Source: a virus
Reading direction: 5' to 3' (one strand)
Virus record (IMG/VR): IMGVR_UViG_3300046314_000558
Coordinates: 35,860 to 99,859 of that record
DNA: 64,000 nucleotides
Shown here: positions 34,484 through 43,746 of the stretch, piece after piece
Layout of the letters: each line of letters begins with the position of its first letter
How positions within the stretch are numbered: position 1 is the stretch's first letter
Program-made: the position numbers and the translations under genes
Notes under the pieces: model-generated
Told to the model about the DNA's origin: nothing
Databases searched by the model: none
The model's input: the letters and a program-made list of their open reading frames with translations, nothing else

Positions 34484-35815
34484 TTAGTAGGTACCGCAGT
34501 CAACTTGTTGTAAGAACACAGAGCCTGCAGTTAGTGTGAATTGATCCGCGCTAAAGCTAGCTAAACCTTTGATAAGTGTAGTAGCAGTTGGAATTGCTGT
34601 TTGTAGGATGCTGGTTACAAGACCTTTGGCGTTAACGGTAATTGTTGGCACTGTGACTGCGTCACCGTATGCACCAACAGTAGCGTTAACTGTGGCCAGC
34701 GTAATTGCTGCTGACACTGCAGCGCTGCCGTCTACACTTAGTAGTGTAGCTGTTGCATCACCAGTTAAACTCAAGTTGCGAGCTGTTTTCCACTTAGTAG
34801 CTGTTGCAGCATTACCAACAAGTTCAGCGTAAATATTAGCAACTTCCAAGTCTTTGTTAAGTGCCCAACGATCGGTACCGCTGGTATACAAGATTGTAGC
34901 TGGTACTGCAGGTCCACGAACCGTTAAACCACCACCGTCTGCCATTGCTGCACTCGTAGCGTCTTTGGCAAGTTCGATATTTTTGTCACCAATGGCAACT
35001 GTGGTAGAGTTAACTGTGGTAACAGTTCCCAATACAGTTAAGTTACCGGTTATACTGGCATTGCCGTCAATGTTGATGTTGGCAGCAGTAATGTCGTTGG
35101 AGTATAAGGTACCGTTGATTGTGGCATCATTGAACACAACGTTAGACGTAGGGTCGACTGCTTGACCAAGGTTGATTGTTACTGTGTTATTTGTAACCGC
35201 TGTGGTAACACCAACTCCGCCTACAATACTCAGTGTATCTGTTAACAAGCTAACGGTGTCTGTTCCGGTATTGCCGGCTACACCTAAATTAGTTGCAACA
35301 CTAGCAGTTCCGGCTGCTGTTAAGCGACCTTTGCTGTCAACTGTGAATGTTGGAATGTCTGTTGCTGAACCATAACTGCCAGCTGCTACAGTAGTATTTG
35401 CTAGGGTAATTGCTGCGTTTACGTTTTGTGACCCGTCTACGCCGGTTAGAGATGCGGTTGCGTCACCGGTTAGGCTTAGGGTACGAGCATTCAGCCATTT
35501 GGTTGCTGTTGCTGCGTTACCAAGTAAATCTGCAGTAATGTTACGTGCTGCAAAATCACCGTTTGAATCACGACGGACTAGTGTACCAATTGTGTTGATA
35601 TTAGTGGCTGCGTCAACCATGTCGGTATAGCGCTTACCACCAATAATAATGTGGTTAACTGCATTGCCAGCAGTTTCGAGTCCAAGACCAATATAAAGTC
35701 TGTCACCACCGTTCGACCCGTTGTCTGTTAAGCCTGAGTAGGCTAATTCACCTGCACCTAATACCCCAGGATTACCCGAGGTTTCACTGCGTTTTATTCT
35801 TACTATAGAAGCCAT
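34484..35815 (-). CDS. Tail fibre with duplicated 'LTGDATA' modules
   Basis: 443 aa. It begins with the attachment module 'MASIVRIKRSETSGNPGV', then has two copies of an about 80-residue unit with 'GNAATATKW', 'LSLTGDATA' and 'VDGS...VSAAITLA' (about residues 95-170 and 335-415), separated by a beta-rich section with 'LTVLGTVTTVNSTTVAIGDK'. These are typical of T4-like gp34/gp37 and other long tail fibres. Likely trimeric. Confidence 0.82.
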   Translation of the reverse strand: MASIVRIKRSETSGNPGVLGAGELAYSGLTDNGSNGGDRLYIGLGLETAGNAVNHIIIGGKRYTDMVDAATNINTIGTLVRRDSNGDFAARNITADLLGNAATATKWLNARTLSLTGDATASLTGVDGSQNVNAAITLANTTVAAGSYGSATDIPTFTVDSKGRLTAAGTASVATNLGVAGNTGTDTVSLLTDTLSIVGGVGVTTAVTNNTVTINLGQAVDPTSNVVFNDATINGTLYSNDITAANINIDGNASITGNLTVLGTVTTVNSTTVAIGDKNIELAKDATSAAMADGGGLTVRGPAVPATILYTSGTDRWALNKDLEVANIYAELVGNAATATKWKTARNLSLTGDATATLLSVDGSAAVSAAITLATVNATVGAYGDAVTVPTITVNAKGLVTSILQTAIPTATTLIKGLASFSADQFTLTAGSVFLQQVDCGTY

Positions 35816-35826
35816 ATTTTTTCCTT

Positions 35827-36093
35827 TTAAAACTGACCAGATTCAATTATTTGTTGATCTAGTAGCTTGGTGGCAGTCCACTGCTGTGTTGTGGCATTAT
35901 ACACTAGTGTGCTGCCGCCCTGTAGGTTTGTAGTATCAATGTCCACTGCGTTTGTAATAGAACTAGTTGCAGCCGGAGGCATCATGCCGGTAACAATAAC
36001 CGTGGCCTGCTTATCATCAACAACCAGGTTATGTGTTTGTGTGGTTTGTATAACCGTGCTATTATTTGATTCGGTTACAACTACATCAGTCAT
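35827..36093 (-). CDS. Small tail-associated protein, 88 aa
   Basis: A Thr/Val-rich protein with a central 'PPAATSSITNAVDIDTTNL' and 'STLVYNATTQQWTATKLLD', a fibre-type segment often found next to attachment modules. It overlaps the 36090 gene by four bases. A baseplate or fibre connector role is inferred. Confidence 0.6.
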   Translation of the reverse strand: MTDVVVTESNNSTVIQTTQTHNLVVDDKQATVIVTGMMPPAATSSITNAVDIDTTNLQGGSTLVYNATTQQWTATKLLDQQIIESGQF

Positions 36094-36680
36094 CGCGTAA
36101 CCTCTGGAACCAGTGTTAAGTTACCAACCAAGAAAGGCACAACATTGTTGCCGTTGAATAGTTCTAGTGAGTACACAGCTGTTGCAAAATCAAACAGCGT
36201 GGTAACGCTGCCTAAGATGGTAATTGTAATTGTTTTGCTTACATTATCCAAGACGATTTGACCGGCTTGCGAAGTTGCTTCGTAAATAACGTCGGGACTG
36301 TCTACGGTTTCACGAATTTGCATGCGTGCGGCATATTGTGCTAAGTCAACTGGTTGACCATATTCTACAACTCCACCAGTTGTAAAGGCAGTGTACTGTA
36401 GACTGTTTACCTGATTTAGGGTAATACTATTACTGGTAACACCAGTAGCAACATGATACTGATCGCCAGTGGTATTGATTTCTTTCATACCACCTGCACC
36501 AGCCACACGTAATCTCCAACCAACTGGAAGATTGTGCGGTTCGCTGGTAGTTATAACACAAGGCGCTGATTTTGCAATAGTTTGAATTGGTACGTAAACT
36601 TTTGTTTGCGATTCCCAACGGTAAACTTCTTGAAATGTACTGCCTTGGTATACTTTATAATTAATTTTTGCTGGCTGCAT
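36090..36680 (-). CDS. Baseplate/tail protein, 196 aa
   Basis: Beta-rich protein starting 'MQPAKINYKVYQGSTFQEVY', with 'AARMQIRETVDSPDVIYEAT' and 'YSLELFNGNNVVPFLVGNL' near the end. This layout resembles N-terminal domains of receptor-binding baseplate proteins that have a few strands and a 'QGSTF' turn. It overlaps the 36661 gene by 20 bases. Confidence 0.65.
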   Translation of the reverse strand: MQPAKINYKVYQGSTFQEVYRWESQTKVYVPIQTIAKSAPCVITTSEPHNLPVGWRLRVAGAGGMKEINTTGDQYHVATGVTSNSITLNQVNSLQYTAFTTGGVVEYGQPVDLAQYAARMQIRETVDSPDVIYEATSQAGQIVLDNVSKTITITILGSVTTLFDFATAVYSLELFNGNNVVPFLVGNLTLVPEVTR

Positions 36681-37020
36681 ACACTCTGCCTTTCTGCGAT
36701 GCTGACTGCTTGAAATTACTTACCTCTTGTGTAAGAGCACATACTTCAGTACGCAAATTTTGGTTTTCTACAGTTAATTTTTGTAGCTCGGTATTTAAAG
36801 CAATTATTTCTGAATGCAACCTGCCTAGCTCTAAGCTAAGCTTAGTATTCTGCTCGCTCATACGCTCCAATTCAGTGTGCATAAGGCTGATAATACTAGT
36901 TTCTGCTTCTGTACTTCGCCAATTTTTTAAGATTTTTTGCGCTCCTACCAGAACAGCTATTATTGCAATTGCAACTAAACTAACGGCCTGTAAGATTTGT
37001 TCAAAATTAGAATCCAACAT
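36661..37020 (-). CDS. Membrane-anchored coiled-coil protein, 119 aa
   Basis: One hydrophobic segment at about residues 11-27 ('AVSLVAIAIIAVLVGA') followed by about 75 residues of heptad-patterned coiled coil with many Leu and Glu. It begins the operon downstream of the 37142 promoter and has a leader that can hide its ribosome binding site. It could be a holin-accessory, superinfection or envelope protein; function unknown. Confidence 0.6.
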   Translation of the reverse strand: MLDSNFEQILQAVSLVAIAIIAVLVGAQKILKNWRSTEAETSIISLMHTELERMSEQNTKLSLELGRLHSEIIALNTELQKLTVENQNLRTEVCALTQEVSNFKQSASQKGRVYAASKN

Positions 37021-37028
37021 ATGTGAGT

Positions 37029-37123
37029 TCTCCTATTTATTACGGACTATAATCTTTATAGCCACTTAGTTTATTTAACTAGTTGTAAACCAGTGAGAAT
37101 CCTTATTAACGTAAAATAGGAGA
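37029..37123 (-). promoter_or_regulatory. 5' leader with an inverted repeat covering the ribosome binding site
   Basis: In the leader of the 36661 gene, TCTCCTATTT (37114-37123 read on - strand) is the exact complement of AAATAGGAGA (37029-37038), which contains the AGGAG in front of the ATG. Folding would hide the ribosome binding site. The gap 37021-37227 holds nothing else but this leader, a promoter and a terminator. Confidence 0.6.
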
Positions 37124-37141
37124 CTACGGACAATTTGATAT

Positions 37142-37170
37142 ATTATAGCATATAGGGTCCAAATTGTCAA
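37142..37170 (-). promoter_or_regulatory. Consensus sigma-70 promoter upstream of the 36661 gene
   Basis: On the - strand, TTGACA (37165-37170), 17-base spacer, TATAAT (37142-37147): both hexamers are perfect. It would drive the fibre array from 37020 downward. Confidence 0.92.
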
Positions 37171-37173
37171 TGC

Positions 37174-37208
37174 AAAAAAATACCCTGCCCATTTGCATGA
37201 GCAGGGTA
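37174..37208 (-). terminator. Terminator after the Calx-beta-like tail protein gene
   Basis: ACCCTGC pairs with GCAGGGT around a 12-base loop, then seven T. It ends the tail-tip transcription unit just before the 37142 promoter. Confidence 0.88.
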
Positions 37209-37227
37209 AAATTTAGCTAAATTTTAG

Positions 37228-40200
37228 TTAAAATCCGCCACCGCCACCATAATCATAGTAGTACACAACCCAGTAAAATGCTAGTGTACGAAAACTGCTG
37301 GGATAGCTGGCATCTTGATTGGGAAATGTTGCGTTGATTGTGTAAGTTCCTTGAGTATAAGCAAGATTGCCTATGTTAAAACTGCCAAAACCACTTACAT
37401 CTGTGGTTATATCTGCACTTGCATTAATATAATTTGGTCCATCTACAATTGTAAACCTAACAGTGGAATTGGGTTTTGCACCGTAAATATACCAAGGCTG
37501 AACGCTACCATCGTATAAGTTATTGTAAAAATAACTATCAGACATATAAGGATAATATTGCTGCACATAGCCACAAGTAGAACTATTGGTTTGTACAGTT
37601 TCTGCGTATATGCCGCCACGACCATCATGTTTGTTTTGATATAAGTTAAACTGGTTATTACCAGTACCACAGTACTGACCGCCACTCAAAGTACCTGCAT
37701 TTTCTACAACTAATATGCGCGCACTACGAACGTGATTATTATAAGCAAATTTTACCCATAAACGCTTATCCCCAGTAGCACCCTCTGTGGTACTAATTGC
37801 CTGGTATCCAGGAATATAGTTGGTCCAATAACCATCACTATTTAAGTTCGCTGAACCTGGAAAAGTTGCTGGTTGAGGGTCCGAATTGTTGGTAACACTA
37901 AATGTAAAGGCTGAATATGGTTCACCTTGTCCTATAGTAGTAGCATAATATCCACTGGTTGGAACAATATAGTCACCCCCAGCATCACTGGCAATTGTTA
38001 CCTGTTCGTCCCACTGATTAAAACCACAACTAGCACTCTGTGCCTCTACAAGCGTAGCACTAATACCGCCCGTGCCGTTATGGTAGTTTTGGTATAGATT
38101 AAAACTGTTGACGCCAGTACCGCAGTAAAGACTACCACTTTTAGTACCTGCTGCAGGATATACGCTGGTGTCATTGATAGTCACGGAGTTTGAAGCCAAT
38201 ACTGTACCGGTTATGCTGCCTGATCTAACATCAAACGTTGCAGTTTGTGCACCTTCAGTTATCTGGTCATTGGCAAAGTAAATTCTCACACTCTGACTTG
38301 GACTAATAGTGCCGGAGTTAATTTGTCCTTGACTCTCCCAATAAGCCCCATCACCATAATCCAAATAGTACTCCGCATACGCAATATCTGCCATTTCCAT
38401 ACCAGTCAAAGTCCAGTAGTACGTACCGGTTTGATTGGTTGCAAATGTAAATAATACAGAGTTACCCTCGTTAACACTGGATACACTGCGATCTACTCTG
38501 TAAGTAGCAGGGTCCTTTGAAGTATCATTAATATACACTGTGCCATAAGTATCACGGCGTGTGCCATTGGGATAATCTAAAACTAAAGTAAAATACTCTT
38601 GTCCGTCTGGGCTGTAGTCTGGGTCAGATTCTGTTGTGTTATCTGCAACAATTTGTATGTTAAAAGAAGCAGTATTATTGTTTATTGTTAAACCATTTTC
38701 AGCACTGTTAATAATATCGGCCGATACGGCAGTTCTTGGATTAACGGCTTTTGGATATACTACTGTTTCGTTTGGTACATTACTGGTAGTTACCAAAAAG
38801 TAAGCAGTTTGACCTTCGTTTATGTATAGTGGACCTTTGGTACCGTTGCTGGCAGTAATTGAATAAGTCGGTATTTCGGTAACGGTTACGCTAGCACTGC
38901 GAAAGAATTTGTCGCCTTGTGTAAAAATCCATAATACGCGACTGCCAACACCAATGTCATAGCCTGTGACAGTGTTGCTAAAATTCCCATATCCGTCTAG
39001 TGTTAAAACTTGTGCTTCGGCAGCATCTTGATAAGCAGCCAGCCAACGGTTGTTGAATGCGTCAACTGGGTCAACACCTGAATCCAGTAAAAGCCACTGA
39101 GCAGTATCGTTTGGAATTCCGCCAGTTATCTGAATAGTAGTATTTTGATTTTGCTCAATTAGGCTGGGCTGTATAGTTACCACAGGGTTGTATCCAAAAC
39201 TCAAGTCTGTGATTGATATGGTTACTCCGACTTCGGGTCTGTTAGTAAGTGTTACAATTGCTGTTTCATTTTCTGGACTAGCATCTCTAGCAAATGTCAG
39301 TTGTATAGCAGCGGTTCCGTTTGCTCCACCTGTTCCAGCAACCGTAAAGTTTCCGCTTACTGATCCAACAGATAAGTCTGCCTGTTGAATACCGCCTATT
39401 TGATAAGGTACTACCGTTCCACTAGGTACGTTAACAGTATTTAAGTATACAAGTACGCTTTGACCCTCTTCTGGATTAGCTTTAGAAACACTAAGTGCAA
39501 AACTTTGTAGATCACTAATTGTAAATACAATAGAAGCTTTGCCATTGTTTAGTGTTACTGTGGCTGTTTCAGTGCCCTCTGATAGTCCGTCAGCTAGTGC
39601 AGTAATAGTTACTGTAGCCCGATTTCCACTAACTGTAAAATTACCGGTTAGTGGAATACTTATATCGGTACTTTGAATTCCAGTAATTGTATAAGGTACT
39701 AGTGTGCCGTTTGCTACCCCTGCCGTTTCTAGCGTTATAATAGCTACATTTCGTCTGTATAAACTGGGGTCATTTAGCAAACCTTCTTCTAAGGTTGTTG
39801 TGCTAATTCTTAAGGTGTACGAAGCAGGAAATTCTGGTGCTGTATAGCCCTGATTTAGGGTGTAGGAGTCTAGTAAAATAATTGGCTGTAGCCCTAAACC
39901 AGAAGTATTATAAAAACTAGCATTAAATAAAGATACATTGGCATTACTATTAGATCTACTAATCGCAGGCATAGCATTACGAATTTTTTGGCCAACTCGT
40001 CTATATATTCCATGATAGATTATTTCTTTGGCTATACCATCATTTCCGTCATAGTAAGCATATACAGGAAGTGCACTTGGTAACAAAAATGCAGCATCTG
40101 CTGGTAGATCTAGATCTTGAGTATCTTGACCTGGAATTGCTTGCCCCGATTGATATACGTAGTCTCTGGGATTTGGTAAATATACAAGAGGTATTGATTT

Positions 40201-40716
40201 AGGCTGAAAGTGTTTTTTATTTGAGTCATATGTACACTGCTGAGAACTGTTAAATACATGAACCCCATAACCTGTACTTAAATTAGCCGTAGGTACTGGG
40301 TCTGCTACAAATACGTATACTCGTGGCACGTCGGCGGCACTTGCTACTACAGTACTTGGTATGTACGCATAAACATCTATCCAAGGATTCTCAGCTACTA
40401 GCCTATGAGTTTTTTCTGTACGGTAGTATACAGCGCGGCTTGTATTTGGTAGCTCAATACACACGAAACAATTATAAGCAGATGGCACCGTATATCGTAT
40501 TAAATAAACGGTCCAACCTGTAGCTGATTGTGCATCAAAAGGTGTAAAAGGTGTATACGGAGTACCTTCTCCATCATACTTATTTAACTCATTACATGAG
40601 TAAGTTACATCATATAAAGCATCGGCGGAAGCTTGCCCCCAGTACCAAGGCTTGGTACTAGTGTCATCAATAATTGTTTGATTATTGTTGTTTAAAAATT
40701 TAAATCCGTAACTCAT
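37228..40716 (-). CDS. Large tail adhesin with Calx-beta-like domains
   Basis: 1162 aa. The N-terminus 'MSYGFKFLNNNNQTIIDDTS' is a short module shared with the 40713 gene. From about residue 305 there are about four beta-sandwich units of Calx-beta type ('EEGQSVLVYLNT', 'INEGQTAYFLVTT', 'VNEGNSVLFTFAT') linked by 'ITDLS'- and 'INDTS'-like ends. The last third has two copies of a Cys-bearing unit 'YCGTG.N.FNLYQN.H.G.GGI', and the tip is Tyr/Gly-rich. Such chains form long flexible adhesins. Host contact is the probable role. Confidence 0.8.
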   Translation of the reverse strand: MSYGFKFLNNNNQTIIDDTSTKPWYWGQASADALYDVTYSCNELNKYDGEGTPYTPFTPFDAQSATGWTVYLIRYTVPSAYNCFVCIELPNTSRAVYYRTEKTHRLVAENPWIDVYAYIPSTVVASAADVPRVYVFVADPVPTANLSTGYGVHVFNSSQQCTYDSNKKHFQPKSIPLVYLPNPRDYVYQSGQAIPGQDTQDLDLPADAAFLLPSALPVYAYYDGNDGIAKEIIYHGIYRRVGQKIRNAMPAISRSNSNANVSLFNASFYNTSGLGLQPIILLDSYTLNQGYTAPEFPASYTLRISTTTLEEGLLNDPSLYRRNVAIITLETAGVANGTLVPYTITGIQSTDISIPLTGNFTVSGNRATVTITALADGLSEGTETATVTLNNGKASIVFTISDLQSFALSVSKANPEEGQSVLVYLNTVNVPSGTVVPYQIGGIQQADLSVGSVSGNFTVAGTGGANGTAAIQLTFARDASPENETAIVTLTNRPEVGVTISITDLSFGYNPVVTIQPSLIEQNQNTTIQITGGIPNDTAQWLLLDSGVDPVDAFNNRWLAAYQDAAEAQVLTLDGYGNFSNTVTGYDIGVGSRVLWIFTQGDKFFRSASVTVTEIPTYSITASNGTKGPLYINEGQTAYFLVTTSNVPNETVVYPKAVNPRTAVSADIINSAENGLTINNNTASFNIQIVADNTTESDPDYSPDGQEYFTLVLDYPNGTRRDTYGTVYINDTSKDPATYRVDRSVSSVNEGNSVLFTFATNQTGTYYWTLTGMEMADIAYAEYYLDYGDGAYWESQGQINSGTISPSQSVRIYFANDQITEGAQTATFDVRSGSITGTVLASNSVTINDTSVYPAAGTKSGSLYCGTGVNSFNLYQNYHNGTGGISATLVEAQSASCGFNQWDEQVTIASDAGGDYIVPTSGYYATTIGQGEPYSAFTFSVTNNSDPQPATFPGSANLNSDGYWTNYIPGYQAISTTEGATGDKRLWVKFAYNNHVRSARILVVENAGTLSGGQYCGTGNNQFNLYQNKHDGRGGIYAETVQTNSSTCGYVQQYYPYMSDSYFYNNLYDGSVQPWYIYGAKPNSTVRFTIVDGPNYINASADITTDVSGFGSFNIGNLAYTQGTYTINATFPNQDASYPSSFRTLAFYWVVYYYDYGGGGGF

Positions 40717-41024
40717 TTAGCAAATACCATTAAAATAGTTGGTCGACGCACACTGCCTGTGGTACTACTAGTATTATCCCAAATTATTTTTGGGTTTTGT
40801 CCACTCTCAATATTTCCTTGAACTAAATAAATACTGTGGTCGCCACTGGACAAGGTAAATAATTCTATGGTCATACCAGAATAAGCTGAACTTAAATTGA
40901 CTATGTTAGACGAAGTAGTAATATTGGTTGGCAAGGTAACAAACTGCACAAAAACTCCACCAGGACTGGTGGAGTCATATGCAACAGTATTATCTTGGTT
41001 TATGATTTTCATTCCATAAGCCAT
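40713..41024 (-). CDS. Small tail protein sharing the adhesin N-terminal module
   Basis: A 103-aa protein whose start 'MAYGMKIINQDNTVAYDSTS' parallels that of the 37228 gene. This family is often found near the tail tip of siphophages. It overlaps the next gene by four bases, so the two are coupled. Confidence 0.68.
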   Translation of the reverse strand: MAYGMKIINQDNTVAYDSTSPGGVFVQFVTLPTNITTSSNIVNLSSAYSGMTIELFTLSSGDHSIYLVQGNIESGQNPKIIWDNTSSTTGSVRRPTILMVFAK

Positions 41025-41037
41025 AAGTTTTCTCTGT

Positions 41038-43737
41038 TTAAGTGTTAGGGTTTGTTGGTATTGTTAAGTTACCAATAATAACACGGGCTTGATTACCTGT
41101 GTATACTATAATCTGGTTATCATACATACGAATATAGTCGCCAGTTTTTACAGCACCAATATTTAACCTTTTTACATCAATTGTTCCAGTGGTAATTTTA
41201 CCACCATCAATTGTGGTAACATTAGTAAGATCCTTCTTAGCAAAGTCGTTATTGCTAAATGTAACTAGTCCATCAAAGTTTTGGTGGGTAAAAGGGCTAC
41301 TAATGTCAACGGTTTGTGCTCCGCCAAACACTGTTTCTTGTACGCTATAGCGCACAGCCCACATTTTTGTTGTAGGTTCGTTTGGTACATTAAAAGTTAT
41401 TGACCAACTACCAGGATCAGGTTCAGTTATACTACTAAAAGTTCCATTAGAGAAATCAAACCCGCTAGCACTAGGCTTAGTTGGTGGACTCGCCTGTTGA
41501 ATACTGTAATACAAGTATCCAGTTGCATTACGTAGTGGATTACCAGCTTCACCTTGTACCCGCACTGGCGTTTGCCAAGTGTATATTAGTGAATCTTGCA
41601 GACGCTTACCAAAACTTGTCCACAGTGCAGCAGTACCGCCAGCACCAGCAACGGTCGGGCTCCATCCACCAGGTGTTGTGGAACTTGCCACAGGAGTATC
41701 TGGCTGCAAATCACTACGAATGTATATCTGTGATATACCTTCGCCATTAACACCCCGCTGACCAGCAAGTGCTTTGCTGAATGTTAGAATTTTTGTTAGT
41801 GTAGTTCCACCAACAGTAGCACTAAAAATAGCTTGGGCTGAATTACCAGTAATACTATATACTGTAATATTACCAGCACTATCAATGGCGTAGCTACTAC
41901 TATTTCCACCGCTATAACTTACAGGCGCAAAAGTTACTGCTGGTTGTGTAGTACCTGATAGTAACTTGGTTCCTATTACTGCCGACAACTTACTATATCG
42001 TGGGAATTGCCCACTAAGTGGCTCCCCCGTAGAGTCGCAGCTAATAGTCTGGTTTTCGTTTGATAGGCCAACCACAAGTGAGTCGTCTCCCTCACGCAAA
42101 CTATACACACTGTATACGTCATATACGCTGTAAGTCTGGTTTTCTACAGTTTCTGTAACCACTACTCTAACTGATTTATAGCCAACAGCAGGAAAGCTAT
42201 TTAAAACAAAAGTATTGCCGTTTGCCACGCCCACACTGGGCAGAGGTACTACATCATCAACCAACCAAGTATAGGCTGGGCTTAAAAAATTGCTGGCAGT
42301 AGCTGTTAGCGTAATGGATGATTCGGTTGACTGTGTGGAATTTTTTGCTGTAATAAATGCTTGAGTTGGAGCAGTTATATCTACTACACGAGCAGTTGCA
42401 CCTGTAACGCCAGCTTTAGACTTTGCAAAACTTTGGCGAACTGTTTGCGTTCCAACAGTACCGCTTGTGGTACGATACTCTATGGTATAGTCAATGTATG
42501 CTTGGTCAGCAGTCATTGCTGCGTGCGTATCAAAGTCTATGTAATTAGGCCCAATTGTTGGGGTTGGGTCAACTGTAATACCTACACCGGCAATATTAAA
42601 AATATTCCAGGTTCCTGGGCTATCGTACGGAGACGCTTGGTCTACGCTAAGATAAGTATTGCCTTGTTTTACTTGAATGGTTGTACCACTTCCTGCATAG
42701 TTTGCTGGTACGGTGTCGCCATTGCTGGCAGCTTGTATTAAGTGCGCACTATTAGATAGCTCAACAGTTATTTGTTCTGTACCATCATTTATACGATAAA
42801 GAGTAAAGCTATCGCTTACATTACCAAGTGTGGCTGTTACAATAACTGTTCCAAGCGTTAAACCAGGCTGAGAAAACTGTGCGGCAGTTATTGTAATCTT
42901 GTTGTCAACTTGGTTAAAGTTTATTTGCGTATCGCCAGTTCCAAGCTCAACCCCAGCACGAGTATACGCTTTGGTTGTAAAAACTGGAGTACCAGTTAAG
43001 TTTGTTAACTGTGCTGTTATCACAGTATTTAGTGTTTGTGGCAGCGGAGCATCTGCATCTTTAAATACAAAACTTGAGTTTGTTGCACTCAAGCGAATAA
43101 CCGGTGCTTTTTCACCGGCTAGTCCACGATAAATATTCCACACTTGCTCAACAGTTACGCCATTAAATGTCGCAGTAAAAACAATATCTGCAGCATTTTC
43201 TTCAATGCCAGTACAGCTGTAAACACCCGTTACGGCATTTATAGTGGCACCAATCACAAAATTATTTGAGCCGGGTTTTATACCGTACACAGGACCTGCA
43301 CCAGTTACTTCTTGACTTAAGTTAAAAACCTTGAATACACCTGTGGCACGAGAAAAATCACCACCACTACCGTCTGCAGCTGTTACAATTGGTAGCGGGT
43401 CGTTGGTTAAATAACCATAAACTGTGGTATTTTCATCATACACTAGTGCTGTTATTTCTGCTGAAACTGTGTATATTGTTGGATCAATACTACTAATAAA
43501 GGCATAACGTACATAATATCGTGTATTAGTATCTAGGTCAGAGATGGTAATGGATAAACCATTACCATCAAAACCCAGTGTACCTTGTCCTGCTTGTGGA
43601 TTAAAACCAGAAGTTTTTGAATACCAAACTTTTACGGCAATTAAGTCATCACGTATATCATCTGTTCTGATAGTGTCATATGGTGTGTCTAATATTAAGT
43701 GTAGAGACTTTATGCCTGAATACAGTCGTGCTGACAT
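41038..43737 (-). CDS. Tail tip/host-specificity extension protein, 899 aa
   Basis: Starts with an about 100-residue fibronectin-like part ('NTRYYVRYAFISS'), then many beta domains, and ends with 'DGGKITTGTIDVKRLNIG' and 'RMYDNQIIVYTGN', like the C-terminal region of lambda-type J proteins. It lies directly after the J-like gene, so the tip complex seems to be split over two genes. It is likely the host-contacting part of the tail tip. Confidence 0.78.
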   Translation of the reverse strand: MSARLYSGIKSLHLILDTPYDTIRTDDIRDDLIAVKVWYSKTSGFNPQAGQGTLGFDGNGLSITISDLDTNTRYYVRYAFISSIDPTIYTVSAEITALVYDENTTVYGYLTNDPLPIVTAADGSGGDFSRATGVFKVFNLSQEVTGAGPVYGIKPGSNNFVIGATINAVTGVYSCTGIEENAADIVFTATFNGVTVEQVWNIYRGLAGEKAPVIRLSATNSSFVFKDADAPLPQTLNTVITAQLTNLTGTPVFTTKAYTRAGVELGTGDTQINFNQVDNKITITAAQFSQPGLTLGTVIVTATLGNVSDSFTLYRINDGTEQITVELSNSAHLIQAASNGDTVPANYAGSGTTIQVKQGNTYLSVDQASPYDSPGTWNIFNIAGVGITVDPTPTIGPNYIDFDTHAAMTADQAYIDYTIEYRTTSGTVGTQTVRQSFAKSKAGVTGATARVVDITAPTQAFITAKNSTQSTESSITLTATASNFLSPAYTWLVDDVVPLPSVGVANGNTFVLNSFPAVGYKSVRVVVTETVENQTYSVYDVYSVYSLREGDDSLVVGLSNENQTISCDSTGEPLSGQFPRYSKLSAVIGTKLLSGTTQPAVTFAPVSYSGGNSSSYAIDSAGNITVYSITGNSAQAIFSATVGGTTLTKILTFSKALAGQRGVNGEGISQIYIRSDLQPDTPVASSTTPGGWSPTVAGAGGTAALWTSFGKRLQDSLIYTWQTPVRVQGEAGNPLRNATGYLYYSIQQASPPTKPSASGFDFSNGTFSSITEPDPGSWSITFNVPNEPTTKMWAVRYSVQETVFGGAQTVDISSPFTHQNFDGLVTFSNNDFAKKDLTNVTTIDGGKITTGTIDVKRLNIGAVKTGDYIRMYDNQIIVYTGNQARVIIGNLTIPTNPNT

Positions 43738-43746
43738 AATTTTCCT

